A DNA stretch of 64,000 nucleotides from Globodera rostochiensis (GCA_018350325.1 JAEVLN010000001.1:2345501-2409500), one strand, 5' to 3'. Counted from the stretch's first letter, positions 20,952 through 33,825 are shown. Program-made: numbers and translations. Notes: generated from the sequence alone by a model not told the origin.

Positions 20952-23900
20952 CTAGGAGTCATCCCCTCCCACCTCAGAATCATCGCTGAAATATGGTCTA
21001 CGAGATCAAAATTCCGGTAGTTAAAGTTCCAATCCATTTTTGACATTCCTTTTTTAATCTCTTGTACTCAACCTACATGCCAATATCGTCAAATTCCTCC
21101 TCATCCGACGTCGAATCACTGTCATCCCAATTTGCTATCGGCGTATTGTACTCAGAGTCCGTGTCGCTGTTGCCCTCGTCGGAGTCGTCGGCCATACATT
21201 GAACACGGTAACTCTCTCCTCCCAGACCGTCCGGAACCTCGGAACCGAACAAAAAGTCAGCATAGCCACTCTTAAACCAATATATTCAAAAATGGCTTGG
21301 TCCCTGTGCGGATTTTTTCGGGGAGGGGGGGGGGGGGCTACTATCTGTTTCCATGGATTCGAATCCTCTATTCTGGTACAATTCACAAAAAATCACCCAT
21401 CTCTCAGTTTTAGACTTTTCAAGCCTTCCGAGTTTTAAAACGCACATGGCGATACAATTTGTTGCGCAACGGCGGTTCCGTTTCTGCCTGATGAGTGTGC
21501 AACGGCCGCTCCGGTTCTGCTTGAGCCAGTTCTTGCTGCTGTTGTTGGTGCGGAACAACAACGAAATCGTCCTCCAATTCGCGCACTTCTGACTCATCCT
21601 GTGTGAAGTGGAAAAAATATGAGGCGTGAATAATAAAAACTATTTGTGGAAGTTTGTTCTATTATAAGCATAAAAATGCTATCTAACCAAAAATACCTAT
21701 GAAAAATGACCAAATGGACTAAAAATATGATAAAAAACACATCTTCAATCACTCTCGAACAAATAAAGGTTTTAGATAGAAGTTCGCTCACAAATCAGCA
21801 ATTGAGTATTTATTTCCATAAATGACAACTTCAGAAATTTGACAAAATAATTTCACCAGTGTGTGCCTTTGCATTGTTTGGGTAATGGAACGGTACAATG
21901 ACAACAACAAAAAAATATATATGGGAAAAAAGTAGACGGGTGAACGAATTGAGCCAGAATGTGTTGAATTAAGTTGACAGAAACAATTTTTAACAAAAAT
22001 AAATAATCCAAACTTAAAAATGATCAAAATCAAATGAAAAAAAGGATCCCCCCGTTTCAAAGCCGCCTCAATTGTCACCAGAAGGCCCAACCTAAAAAAG
22101 AACAGAAAATCCAAAATTCGATAAGACATTTTGAGTGCCAATTTGTTCGTTCGAGACTATATTGAAACGGCTTCGTTTCACAACACAAAAAATTAACAAC
22201 CACAACAACAAAATGCGCGCATTTTGCTTTTTTCTGCAAAAAATTTTTTTTTACTAGTAAATATTTTGAATTCACAAAACATAAAAACAACAAACCATAA
22301 GCGAGTTCCACGTTTCCAACACAATTTGCCAATGACATTTCTCAATCTCCTTGACATGGGTCACCCAAATGTCCACAGCTTTGTTGAGGAAGTCTGAGAT
22401 GAATAAATAAAAATTTTAATAAAATTAATAATTGTTTGGTGGGTAATTTCCAATATACCATTGCTGTCCAGAAAGTCCTTGCTGAAGCGAACGTTTCCTA
22501 TATCTTAAAAAAGTGCGTTAAAAATGTCAAGCCAAAACAGACCACCTGCCCATACATACCCATCCCCCCGTTTTTTTAAAGCTTTTTGGACTTAAAAAAT
22601 TTTAATTCAAAAAATAGAGCCTCTTAACATGAACAGATTCGTGCTTTTATCAACCTGTGTTGATAATCCAATGATCACCAGTGAGTTTCGTCAGGTTCTC
22701 CATGGAGAATTTGCATCGGACATTAACCTGAATTCGAAAACATACCGAGTTTTTATATTACCTTTTTATCTTGGCGTTTTAAATAGATGATGAGCACCCC
22801 CGCAACGGGTTAAGAAATTGTTCCAATAAAAAGTGGGTAATTTTAATGTTTTGCAAAGAGAACTCAAAAAATTTACCACTTTTTTTTTTGATTTTTTTGT
22901 TTTCGGAGAAAATTTCCTGTTCCACCGCCGCCGGCTAGGCGCCCCTGAATTTATGCGCGCACCTGCACATAACCGCCCATGATCAACCGCGTTTTCATCC
23001 GCGCGTTGCTTAACCGAAAGTCGCCCTTGCACATCCATTCATAGGACAGCCCACGCGCCGCCTGGTCAGCCACCCGAACAAATGAGCAGTGATAAAATTC
23101 GCCAAGAGCAAACTTCTCATCAAATTCGTACGCACTGCAAAATGAGCGAGTTAATTTTTTAAAGAATGCAATGAAGCAAACAATGGAGTTCACCATTTTG
23201 GTACAAAAGAATTAAAAATGTTTTCCATTTTGGCTGACTTTTAACATTTCAAAGGAGGAGCAATATTTTCAAACCTTTGCACACCGGCGTATTTAGGCAA
23301 AACAATGCAAAGTCCATGCCTTGGATTGTACATGAGCAAATATTCGGGCCGTTTGCGCACAACAAGTGCGGTCCCTTGCTGAAATTAAATGCCTATTTCA
23401 CCAAAGTCAAAGATACGAATCCAAGTCTCTAATCTATTGGCTGTGCTACCAATGACCCCTCACGTGGACTTACCTGCTTCTTCTCCGCAGATGGCTCGTA
23501 TCGCTTCAGTTCCGCAGACAGCGCGTCGCTCTCCAAAAGGTCAAAGTTGGCTGGGGTGGTAGTCATAGGTATGACGGGCTTCTTCTCCGCAGATGCTTCG
23601 GATGGCTTCGGTGTTGCAAACAGTGCGTCGCTCTTCAAACGTTCAACATTGGCTGTGGTGAAAACATTTTTGATGCTGTTGTTGGAAGGGGGAAGCCGTT
23701 GTTGAGCCGTGCTGCTGTTGGGCATGTTCTGCTGCAATTCGACCCATTGTTGTTGCTGTTGTTTTGGCTGAGTGGGTAAAGACGACGACGATGATGAGGA
23801 GGACGCGGCGGACAGAACATTGCTCACTTCGCGCTGCTGCGACGCCCGTGCCATTGACTCATAGGCATTGACCGGCTTGGCTGGAAATAACTTTTGACAT

Positions 23901-26900
23901 TTCTAAATCATTGAAAGAATCAACTCGCCGGATTCAAATGCATGATCTTTTGCATCAAAAACGGGGTCGAGTAAAATACGGTGCGCATCATCACAGGTCT
24001 TGCCCTCCTCGGCATTGAAATGGGACATCTGAAAATGCATAGAAATGTCAGTTTTTAAAAAACGATTAGCGCGAACCGCGAGCGGAACTTTGTGCACATT
24101 TATCACCGATTTCCCATGGGATTTCAACACGTTCCAAAAACAGATTCGATTATCTTCGGCATGGCGAGTGATGCCAAGCTCCACCAGATAACTTTCTCCC
24201 GATTTTGCAGAACCAATGTTTCCCTGAGTGTCCTCCACATGGCCCAAATAAGTGTTTCGCAAGCCGTTCAGAATGGATTTCACATCACCGCACATCTAAA
24301 AGTGTGTGCAAATACAAAATTATTTAATTTTTAGTTTCTCATTTCAATGAATTGTTTGGAGGTCAGGCACATAACAAACTCTCACCAACACTCGCTCCGT
24401 CCCATTAACCATAATCACACGTGTCGACATTGGCGGCGAAATTTTCTTGGAGTACAGCACGCGGTAGGAGTGCTCGTGCATAAAACTCTCGTAGGTGTGG
24501 TTGTGCAGCGCCCGATCGTCACTCTCCGCCTCAATGGTCGCCTCCACCCAAGTGCCCAGCTCCAAACACTTCGGCTGCCGAGCAAGCCCAAATGCGGTGG
24601 CAATCACGGACACTGTCTTCTGCCTTTCAAATCGAATGGCCACACCGAGCACATTCATCACCTAAATGAGAAACAAATAATGATGGAATTAATGTGCATA
24701 ACAGCTTTAATAATTGAAGGAACCTAGCACACGTGCACTTCCCCCCGCCCCTTACCAAGTTTTACAAAAATTTATCAATGAAAAAAATGTGTGGAATGCA
24801 CTTCCTTGCGGAACAGTAAGTTTTAATCCCAATTTCGCGCGCAACAATACCCTGTCGCCGGTCTGCTTTGCGCCCGTCCATCCAAGAGGAGGCTAAATGA
24901 TAAATTAAAAACTGAAACATTTTTTATAATGATTACCTTGAATCGCGCACCAACATTGAGCATATGCATTTGCTCATCAATTTGATTTACTCTGCGATTG
25001 TTATGACGACCAAAATACGGCAGAACCTTAGCATCAATCACCGGCGGCAGTCCATCCAACTGAAACGCGTCATTAGACTAGACTTTTTTTAACAAAACAA
25101 TATAGTAAATACACTACACCTTCTGGTAAGTGTCTTCCGGTTTCTCCACAGCAAATGCAATCCAACGATGCTTGACATAGTCGTCCGCGAAGACGCACAT
25201 CACCTGCAACACAACAAACAAGAACAGTTAAATAAAATTTAAAAAGGAAAATAAATGCGCGACCTTAACAGTTTGTCCGTCCTGCAACAGCTCCTTGAGA
25301 CCGCGATCATGGGGGCAAATAATTTCATGCACAAAAGCGTCATAGGCATGGAACAGCTGGCTGTTGACCGCAACAGGATTTGCGATGGCACATTGCATCT
25401 GAATTGCATGAAAATGGTCTGATTTTGTGTGTGTATAAAAAAAAATTCAATTTTGGATTGAGTGGAACGTTTGTGCCAAAAATTCTCAATAAAACGCATA
25501 CCGATCAAAATGCATTGTGGATAACTTACAGCGACTTCCTTGCCGTGTTCTGTGGCGAACGTGGTAACAATACGATCGCAGTCACCACCGCGAGCGGGCG
25601 TAATGTCGTAGGCCGTGTGATTGCAACGCACGCCGTGGTGCAGCTGAGACTGCTCCTGGAAGCAGCGATAATGGACCCACGCGGCGAGAGACCACTAAAA
25701 TTATCAATGAAATTGGCCAAATGCCATTTTGGATTTACATTATTAACAAATTTAAATGCAAACAAACAAACAAACACAAACAAATTATTCAAATTTCACC
25801 TGCTGTTCATTAACACCGGATGCCAGCTGAATGCGCACAAGATCGTGCTTGGCGCTCCATATCACAGCATATTCGTCCGACGTTCGCACAATGAGTCCCA
25901 AATCTTGGGCGCCCTCCTCGATGTCGTGAAGACGCTCAGCATAATTCAGAGAAAAGTCCTCTGAAATTTACTGATAAAAAGTCATTTAAATTGTGCCAGC
26001 GACACCTTCATAAATATACTCATGTTGCAGTTGATCATTCATTGCAACGCCCACACCGTTCTGAGCGCTATTGTCGGTCAGTCGAGGAGCATTTGAAGAA
26101 GTCGGCTTAAAAAAATGAAAACTTAAAACATTTTGGCAAATTTTCACCTCAACAGTTGCTGGAAGACCGATGTCGTCGTAGTCGTCCCTCGGAAATTCGT
26201 CGGAAAATGGCTTAAAAATAAAGGTCCGCGTCAAGATAAAAATAGGCTAATCGGGATATCCAACTTACACACTGCTCCAACAGGCTCTGAATCTTTGCGC
26301 GGTCCGTGACAATGTTGTTGAACTGCGAGTTCTTTTTGTGCTTGACGCAGAACAGTGAGCCAAGCTTCTTGCCGACACCAATGAACGATTCGGGAAGCCT
26401 AAACAGGAGAAAATAAAACGCTTCTAATAATAAGAACAAAAAAAAGGGGGAAACCTGGTGACAAATCCCTCGTAGACCACTCCCGGAACAACATCAAGCG
26501 GCAAAAACGAAATCACTTCCAAAAAATCTTCGGTGTACGCCAAACCTTTGACTTGCTGAAAGATGAAAAATGTGTCCCGGCACCAAAGCTGATTACAATT
26601 TTAGTTCTTCAGTTTATCCGGAGTTTCTTTTCTGCATAGAAATCAAAAAACAATTTCGATCGAAATTCATATAAGACTATTCAAGACATTTGTTTTTCTA
26701 TAACAAAAAATCCAATGCTTTTTGTTGTATTAAAACATCAAATTTTGTTTTACTATAATTGATAAAACCTCGTTAATCGCCTTCATTTTGCGAAGCCTTT
26801 CATTGGTCGGCGGCGCAAATACCATGGTGACCTTAGCCTTCCAGCTAATAGTCCCATCCTTTCCCGGCTCACGCAGAATTTCCAATTTGAGGTCATGCTC

Positions 26901-27419
26901 CTTCACCAAGTCATGGACCACTTGAGGCCCACGCCCATCTTTAAGCTGAATGAAGCGGACCATTTCGCCAGGCTGAAAACAAAACAAAAATGATACAATT
27001 AGGGTATACCTCCCATAATTTAAAAAAAATATATGTTTTAAAGTAGGGAAAATGTGTTTAAGAGATTCGGTATGGCTTACATCCGCCAGCTAGGGCACCA
27101 TGGAGTAGGCCAAAAATCAAAAAATAAAACAGGGTGGCAACCAAAAGCATAGATTGTAAGAAATGGACCCGTATAAAACTCGTACGGACACCGGCCTCTG
27201 TCCGCTCGAGTTTACATGTCAATGGCGTCCATTGGAGTTCATAAAATTTTGTGTACACAAAAACAAAACCTGAAAACCCGTCTGCGGATTCAATGGGTAT
27301 CTGAGTTCAAGCGTCCTCAGATGTGAGGTCCACACGTAGTTGTACTGCGAGTCCGTGTGTGTCAAAATTCCGAGCCGCGTGTCTAGGCTAACCTCGCCAA
27401 CGAATTCCTCGTCGTGCAT
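20952..27419 (-). CDS. Large unrecognised multi-exon protein
   Basis: Starts at ATG 27419 (MHDEEFVGEVSLDTRLG) and runs through about 20 exons, many in phase 0, to a stop at 20952-20954. Clear exons include 27419-27270, 26972-26769, ~26559-26456, ~25960-25802, ~25061-24938 and 24663-24384. The protein, probably above 1,000 residues, has no signal peptide or membrane segment. Repeating segments of about 70 residues with beta-rich patterns (GARFKVMNVLGVAIRFERQK; QTVKVMCVFADDYVKHRWIA) suggest tandem globular domains. A Ser/Gln-rich linker with two copies of ESDALSAELKRYEPSAEKK-like sequence follows (23475-23854), and the C-terminus is strongly acidic (DSDSTSDEEEFDDIG). I recognise no family; a nematode-restricted regulatory or RNA-associated protein is a guess. 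Some joins (around 23927 and 22010-22740) are not resolved. Confidence 0.6.
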
Positions 27420-28019
27420 TGTGTTTGAAGCGCGTGTGTGTGTGTGTGTGTGTGTTGTATGAAATTAAAATTTGCGTGCGATCATTGAGATCAAGTGAAT
27501 ATGATAAGGCACTAAAAAGCCAATTTTCCGTTAAATACACGCACAATGGAACCGCATCCGTAATTTTGTTTTTTAGCTATTTTACGCTAAAAATAAAATA
27601 TCCGAAGACAATCAAGAGTGCTGACCAGTGCGATTTTATGAAAAATCGAAGTATTTCTTGCTTATACTTGACCACGATTAAACCATAAAGGACCTACCTC
27701 TTAACAAACTAAACAATCTGTCAGATTCGTGTTCAGTAAAATAAAAATCTTAGAATCTTTTTGCGGCGTGGGATAAAATGACATAATCAGTAATTGGCGT
27801 ATCGTTCATAATTCAAATATTTAAAAGTTTGGCTTTGTGAAAAGAAATTTTAGAAAATTTATGTGTTAAAAAAACATAATTCTTGCGTTAGATTATTGAC
27901 TTCACGCCCCTCACTCCGTTGGGGGTTAATTTTTAGTCCTTTTTTATAGTTAAAAAATGCTTCTATATTTTGACATTCACCCGATTCTACCATTTTCCAA
28001 CCACTTTTTAGCTTTAAAA
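27420..28019. other. Divergent intergenic region
   Basis: 600 bases separate the ATGs of two divergent genes, so it must hold both promoters. A (GT)n run lies at 27431-27450, right in front of the minus-strand gene. No TATA-type element stands out. Confidence 0.5.
28010..28011 (+). promoter_or_regulatory. Likely trans-splice acceptor, Rpr2-like gene
   Basis: CCACTTTTTAG ends 8 bases in front of the ATG at 28020, with no upstream coding exon visible. In nematodes this placement is typical of spliced-leader addition. Confidence 0.45.
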
Positions 28020-28656
28020 ATGAAAGTAAAAAAATGTCAAATCACTGAGTTGACGCACGGTTTTATTCAACAAATATTGGAGACAAAAGAACACCTTCCA
28101 CTGCCTATTAGGGCACATTTGTCAAAGCTGCTTTGCTCGGCGGATATTGAGAAGTCAAAGACAAAAATCCGGTCAAAAATTTGCAATGTTTGTGGCTTTG
28201 ACTTATTAAATGGATCGACGGTGGTTGTTGCGAGGAATAAACAACAAAAAAGGTGCCCCAATCATCTTAAAAATTTACTCATAACAATGTTTTTCTACTT
28301 TTTGTTTTAGATTTGTTTCTGTCAAGTGTATAGCCTGCTCGTCATCTTCCGCAAAAGTGCCTCTTCATCCAAGGAACAAAAATAATTGCGACAAAAAAGA
28401 CGCGGGTGCTGCAACTTCGATGAATGATTGTTGGTCAAATTCCTTTAGCAGAAACAGCCCCAAAAGTTGCGCGAGTGTTCTGTACAGCAGCAACGTTTCT
28501 GCTTCAACTGTTCGAAGCACGCCAATGTGGGGGAAAAAATTGCAAATAATTGTTCAGCCGGATGAATGTCTTATTTTAGCATCCCGTCGAACAGCGCCAA
28601 ATCCATTTTGTCCAGAAGACGACGGTTCGCGCGGGTGGAGAAACTGCACAAATTAG
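28020..28656 (+). CDS. Rpr2/Rpp21-like zinc-ribbon protein (RNase P/MRP)
   Basis: Exons 28020-28252 and 28311-28656 join in phase to 192 residues. After an N-terminal helix region (THGFIQQILETKEHLPLPIR) comes a four-Cys ribbon: CNVCGFDLLNGSTVV, then FVSVKCIACSSSAKVPLHPR. This CxxCG...L..G spacing, a basic stretch and the second CxxC fit the Rpr2/Rpp21/Snm1 family, small subunits of RNase P or RNase MRP that stabilise the RNA core. The C-terminal 110 residues are Ser/Asn-rich and unlike the family, and they make the protein longer than human RPP21 (about 154). The ATG at 28020 is preferred over upstream in-frame codons because a splice acceptor precedes it directly. Another zinc-ribbon protein remains possible. 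Confidence 0.6.
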
Positions 28657-29213
28657 CCGAAATGAACCAATCGCCAGCAAATGATAGCCCATTAAACAGT
28701 TCTTTGTCGAAATTTCTCCTTTCTTTTCACAAATAAATGGTTTATTTCTTGCGGCCACATAATTATAAAAAAAGTCACAAAGCGAGGGCTCTATCTGAAA
28801 TGCGAATCAGAACCTTTTAAACTGCTAGACAAAGTAGACGAGAAACCGGATCGAAAAAACTCAGTTTGACGGTTCGTGACCGCCATTCTCTCTCGCCGGT
28901 AGAGGAAAATTAACTTTTCTTAATTTTTAAATGATCTACAGAATGCCAAAAAAATGGCAAACAGAACGCCAAAGTAATAAAAGAGTCTTCTACAAAAAAA
29001 AAAAAAACCAACATCGTCAATTTTGTCTGCAAAAAAATAGGTATCCTAAAAGTTTTTTGCTAAGTCGAACTTTAGTAAAACAAACAAAAAAATTAGTTGA
29101 AAATGATTAAAACTCGCGCCTTAATGCAAAACGCAGTACAATTTTCCATTAGGCGTTGAATGTCAGTAAATTTGATGTTTAAACTCTCTATATTTAAGGC
29201 TTTACATATTGAC
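28657..29213. other. Intergenic region before FOXRED1
   Basis: AT-rich with A runs (28993-29005). No exon-like segment seen. The first exon of FOXRED1 may start further 5' than annotated. Confidence 0.5.
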
Positions 29214-32200
29214 ATGACTATAATAAACCAACGTGTCTTGCAAGCATATTTTTTTAATGTTGCATCAACTTCATCACGATTTCTGAGTTTTACGCCATGC
29301 AAAAAGTGGCAGACTTATGAAAATGAGCGATATTTTGAGCCGGGAGAAGAAATATGGGACCGTGGAAAGCACATTCTCACCTACGAGTTCAGGCGAGCGG
29401 CGAGACGATATCGCGAGGCAATAACTTCCTAAATTCTTTTGTTCGGTGATCCCCCAAATGGTCAGGTTTTTTGTATCCCAAACCGATCCAGAATCTTCCG
29501 AAATCCATTCTTTAAAAAGGCAGGAACAACGTTTTTTGTTTTTTGAGATTGAATGAGTTATGGAGCAAAATTTAATTTTTTGATCAAAATTTCAGGCAAA
29601 ATACGACGCATTCCGTCGCAGATACCCGCTGGCACACATGAAGACAAATGTGAACGATTACGAGCTGCTGCCGATGCGTAGCGAATTTTTGATCATCGGC
29701 GGTGGGCTGACCGGATCAGCGGCCGCCTATTGGCTCAAGCAGGGCTTTCGTGACGAAGAGCTGACGGTCAACGTGCTGGAAAGCACGGAAAATGTAGGCG
29801 CCCGTTCAAGTGACCCCCAACGGTTTTTTAATATAAACAAAAAAAAGAGGGTTTTAAACTCAATGATTTGAATCGGAGTTTTTTCTTTGAATTTCTTTTT
29901 ATGCTAACCCCGAATTTTTCGTGGTTTTTTGTCTCCGAAACCTGAAAAACTCGAATGGAGTTTCGGTTTCGATTACAAAAACATTTGTACCGGTGGCTCT
30001 ACTATTTGGGGTTGTTTAGGCGCAGAACGACGAAATTTAAATTTTAATGAGTATTTTCCGTCAGTTTTTGATTAATCCAATCCATTTTTTTGCATATTTT
30101 TTTTCAGTTCTCTAAAACTCGTTCGCTGTTGGGCAGCGGTGTGATCACTCAGCAATTTTCGGTGCCTGAAATGATCGATTTGGCGATGTTTTCCTCGGAA
30201 TTTTTGCGCCATGCCGGCGAACATCTCAAAATTTTAGGTAATTATTTCGAATTGATTTAGGACAGATTTTGATCTCCAATTTTAAGTGCATATTTTTACA
30301 ATTTTTTAGACAATGAACCTCCGGACATAAATCTGCTCCCCGTCGGAGTCATGCATTTGGCCCGAACGGCGGAAGAGGCCGAGACGTTCAGAAGCGCTTG
30401 GAAACTTCAAGTGTAAGCAGACAGAGGGGAGGGGGGAGTTTAAACGATTTAATAATGTGTCTCTTCCATAGCGCATTTTGATTGCTGCATTTTTCTTGTT
30501 GACCCATTCGAATTTTTTTTGTATTTAAATGCCTAAAAATTTGAGAGTTTTTAGTCAAGTTCGGCGATTGCTTGCAAATAAAAACCGTGGGTATATATTG
30601 AGAAAAAGCTATTGCAGAGGCGGAATCGTCCAACGAGAAAAAAAAATGGTACCCGACGGCGCCGTTTGATGCAAACTGACAAAAAAAAATTGCTATATTA
30701 AAAACTGGCTTCCTCGTTATTTCGGATTCAAATCAATTACCAATTATATTTTAGTGATCGCGGAGCAAACGTTATTCTGATTGGCAGAGACGAATTGCGC
30801 AGCCGATTTCCGTTCATGAACTTTGACGACGTCGTTATGGGAACACTCGGTTGGTCTCTTCTCTTTTTTTTTTGTCTTTAATAAATAAAAAAAATACGCC
30901 CTAGAGTTGGGGACTCATTTTGTTTGTTGTGCCATCAAAAATGAGCAGCTTTTTTTGTAAAAAGGTTGATGAACAATGGATTTTAGGCCTTGAAAATGAA
31001 GGCATTTTCGACACATGGCAACTGCTGTCCGCGTTGCGCGAGAAGAACATGACATTGGGAGTGCGCTATTTGAAAGGCGACATGGAAGGCACTGTAACGT
31101 ACCGGCACCGGGGAATGCAAGAGCACGGCCGAGCGAGTACGGAAGACGCGGACGCGGCGGAGCAGTCCATGCAAGCCATCAGAGGGGCTATTGTGCGTTT
31201 TGAAAAATCTTTTTTTTTTGTTTGTTTGCTTGAACTTGGTGGTTTTTAAAAAAAATATAAAATTTTTGCTTTTCATATGAATTCCGATTACTTTCCAAAC
31301 ATTTACGTTTTTTTATTGTTTAGGTGAGGCCCCAAATGACTGGCGCAACACCACGGCGAATCCAATGTTATAAACTTATTGTGCGTTTTTTAATTTAGAC
31401 ATTTTTGGTAGTAATTTTACAATTTAAAAATCGTTTATTTTGCATTTTTTTTGTCTTAAGATTGGTTTAATCTTTTATGAAACTGGTCCTTTGTTCAGAA
31501 TGCCGCCGGTCCATGGGCTGGCGAGGTTGCCAAACGGGCCGGAGTTGGTTAGTTTGGGGGTTGGGGTTGAAATTTGTTCAGCAAAATGCCAATAATTTTT
31601 GTTATTTTGATGAAATTTTAAATGCTTAAAAACAAGGTCAAAAGGGCGGCGTGATGAGCGTGCCGATGCCAATTGTTTGCACGCGACGCACAAATTTTGT
31701 TGTGCACGCGCCACACGTGCCCGTGCTGCAGATGCCCATTCTGATGGACCCGAACGGCATTTTTTGCCGACCCGACAATGTCGGGCACAACTATGTGTGC
31801 GGACGAACACCCACAAAGGTGTGCATGCATGGTGGTTAGGCTAGCAAATTCCGTTTGACACATTTAAGTGTAATTTTTTTCTTCTAAATTATGGGATCGA
31901 TCAAATTTTCACCGATTCCTTCAAATTAAAATTAGAAATTTAAATTAAATGACAACATTGTGAAAAGAGTGTTGTAATCTTAAAGTGTATTTTGTTTTGT
32001 AGAAAGATGCTGTCAAGATGGCGGGCTCAAAGCCGGAGGATGACCCGCCAATTGATTACAACGAATTCTTTGACCAAGTTTTTCCCGCACTTGTCCAACG
32101 GGTGCCCTCCTTCCGCGAAGCGAAGGTCAGTTAGTTGTTCACTCGCTCTTGCAAATGCCTCAACGAAAATCTGTTCTTCTGAACCGTCGAATGTGTATTT

Positions 32201-32699
32201 ATTTGAGGCATTTAGCCTGGAGAATCGTTTTTATAAAAAATATTGACAATTTAACGTCTCTAAAACTTTAAAAAGATTCAAAGTTTTCAACAACAACAAC
32301 AAAAAAATAACCACTAAAGCTCTATAAACTCACCGGAATGAAATTTTCTTGCCGCCATCATAGTCAAAAATTGTCCATTTTCTTTTTTTTTTGTCAATGC
32401 TTCACATTCACTTCTACTATCTCTCTCTTTTTGTCAAAAAGGTGATCAATGCATGGCACTCATACGAGGATTTCAACACGTTCGACGATTTGCCGGTGAT
32501 TGGTGAGCATTTGTCGCAAAATGACTTCTACCAACTGTGCGGCTTCGGCGGCTACGGGCCGCAGATGGCAATTGCGGCCGGCAAAATGTTTGCGGACCGC
32601 ATTTTTGACTTCGCTTATTCGACGGTCAATTTGCGAAAGTTTGACATGCGACGGATAATGCAGGGCGAACGATTGTACGAGCAGTTCCGATGTGTTTGA
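29214..32699 (+). CDS. FOXRED1: FOXRED1, FAD-dependent oxidoreductase
   Basis: Mitochondrial DAO-family flavoprotein needed for complex I assembly. Eleven exons (29214-29417, 29596-29793, 30108-30237, 30310-30412, 30755-30849, 30987-31192, 31324-31380, 31499-31547, 31637-31818, 32003-32125, 32442-32699) sum in phase to 534 residues; human FOXRED1 has 486. The N-terminus MTIINQRVLQAYFFNV is rich in Arg/Phe/Ser and poor in acidic residues, like a presequence. The dinucleotide fold is FLIIGGGLTGSAAAYWLKQ with VNVLES closing it. SLLGSGVITQQFS, NAAGPWAGEVAKRAG and GFGGYGPQMAIAAGKMF near the C-terminus are family signatures. Intron 1 appears to start with GC (CGCGAG before GCAATA): only this join keeps phase and gives RRYREAKYDAFRRRYP. 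A longer start at 29160 is possible. A HIG1-domain gene follows 251 bases downstream on the same strand. Confidence 0.93.
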
Positions 32700-32767
32700 A
32701 GAGGAGAAAAAATTAGGATTCTTTTTTTTTTGAATTTTTTGTGTGTTTCTGTTACTATTTTGTCTTC

Positions 32768-32773
32768 AATAAA
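32768..32773 (+). terminator. Poly(A) signal AATAAA after FOXRED1
   Basis: AATAAA about 70 bases past the FOXRED1 stop and about 180 bases before the next ATG, consistent with 3'-end formation between the two genes. Confidence 0.6.
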
Positions 32774-32947
32774 TGTTCGGTGTTACAGTCAAATGGGCTT
32801 ATTTTGATTCGCATATCCCTATTCTAATTTGGCCAGCAACTACTATATTTGTCCAATTGTTTGACCCAACAGTTTCATAAAAATGACACAAATTTTTGTG
32901 TACAAATTAGCCCGTTTTTTTCTCGTCGTTTTTTGTTTTGTCTACTA

Positions 32948-32949
32948 AG
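32948..32949 (+). promoter_or_regulatory. Likely trans-splice acceptor, HIG1 gene
   Basis: A T-rich tract (TTTTTTGTTTTGTCTACTAAG) ends in AG one base before the ATG of the HIG1-domain gene. So short a leader argues for spliced-leader addition. Confidence 0.5.
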
Positions 32950-32950
32950 C

Positions 32951-33701
32951 ATGGCCGACAACAGCAGAATTGGCGCTGACCAGAAGTTTATGACCTGGCG
33001 GAAGCTGGACCCGTCAGAGCCGACGATAGACAAACTCGTCCAGGCAACAATGTCGTCTCAGGCGGGTGATGAACCAAAAGCAGCAGCGAAGCCGGTCAGC
33101 GATCAGTCGAAGAAGGAAGGGACGACTGGCAAGCAGTACAAAGGCGGTGCCAAGGAATGGCGAGGCGCTGCTCCAGCCATCCCAGCGGATCTTTTGGCGG
33201 TGCGTCGTTTTTTTCGGGTGGTTAGTGTTTGTCGAGCAGTTCATTGTTGTGCTGCAACAGTTTGGAGAAGAACACAGCTTTTGCTGTTTTTCAGTATTCC
33301 AGTTCGGACTTTGACGAAGCCGTAGTGGGGTCACCAGCCCAAGAGGCTGCGCGCAAAATGGCACGAAATCCGCTCGTCCCAGCCGGAATGGTGAGTAAAT
33401 GGGTGGGGGGGGGGGGGGGGTGAAGCATAATGTTTGTAGATCATTGTGATTCATCCCCATCACTGCTGATCATTCTCCCCCGCCCCCCTCCCCTGATCAG
33501 TTGACCACTGTCGCTGCTCTGATCATGATGGGCGCGTCGATGGCAAAAGGCGATTCACATGCGCTGCAGAAGTACGCGCGCTATCGTATCGCCGCCCAGG
33601 GGTTCACCTTCTTTTCACTGTTCGCCGGCACATGCTACTACTTGAAGCAGTACGAGAACATGCCAAAATTGACGACTGATGATGATAAATTAGTGTTATG
33701 A
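32951..33701 (+). CDS. HIG1-domain protein (HIGD1/2, Rcf1 type)
   Basis: HIG1-domain proteins sit in the mitochondrial inner membrane and help assemble or tune cytochrome c oxidase and respiratory supercomplexes. Exons 32951-33199, 33295-33390 and 33501-33701 join in phase 0 to 181 residues. The first 110 residues are polar, with Lys/Gln/Ala-rich stretches. The domain then starts at KMARNPLVPAGMLTTVAALI and continues MMGASMAKGDSHALQKYARY and RIAAQGFTFFSLFAGTCYYL: two membrane hairpin segments with the conserved NP.VP.G and R.AAQG motifs. The long N-terminal extension makes it bigger than HIGD1A/2A (about 93-106 residues). It lies just after FOXRED1, another respiratory-assembly gene, in an operon-like layout. 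Confidence 0.9.
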
Positions 33702-33825
33702 TTCAACTTTATGTCCTCCGCCCTTTTTGATTTAGTGTTTCTGTTCAAATGTCTTGAAACCATGCCAATTACATATTTGTGTACACATTTTATAACAACA
33801 AAAATGCAGCACTTTTTCGGACTCA

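Noticed and set aside
21345..21370. GGATTCGAATCC resembling a tRNA T-arm
   Set aside because: No stem pairs around it and no D-arm within range.
23405..23450. tRNA-like stretch (TTGGTAGCACAG...GGATTCGTATC on the minus strand)
   Set aside because: It lacks a full acceptor stem and a proper anticodon arm; it is intronic or exonic sequence of the large minus-strand gene.
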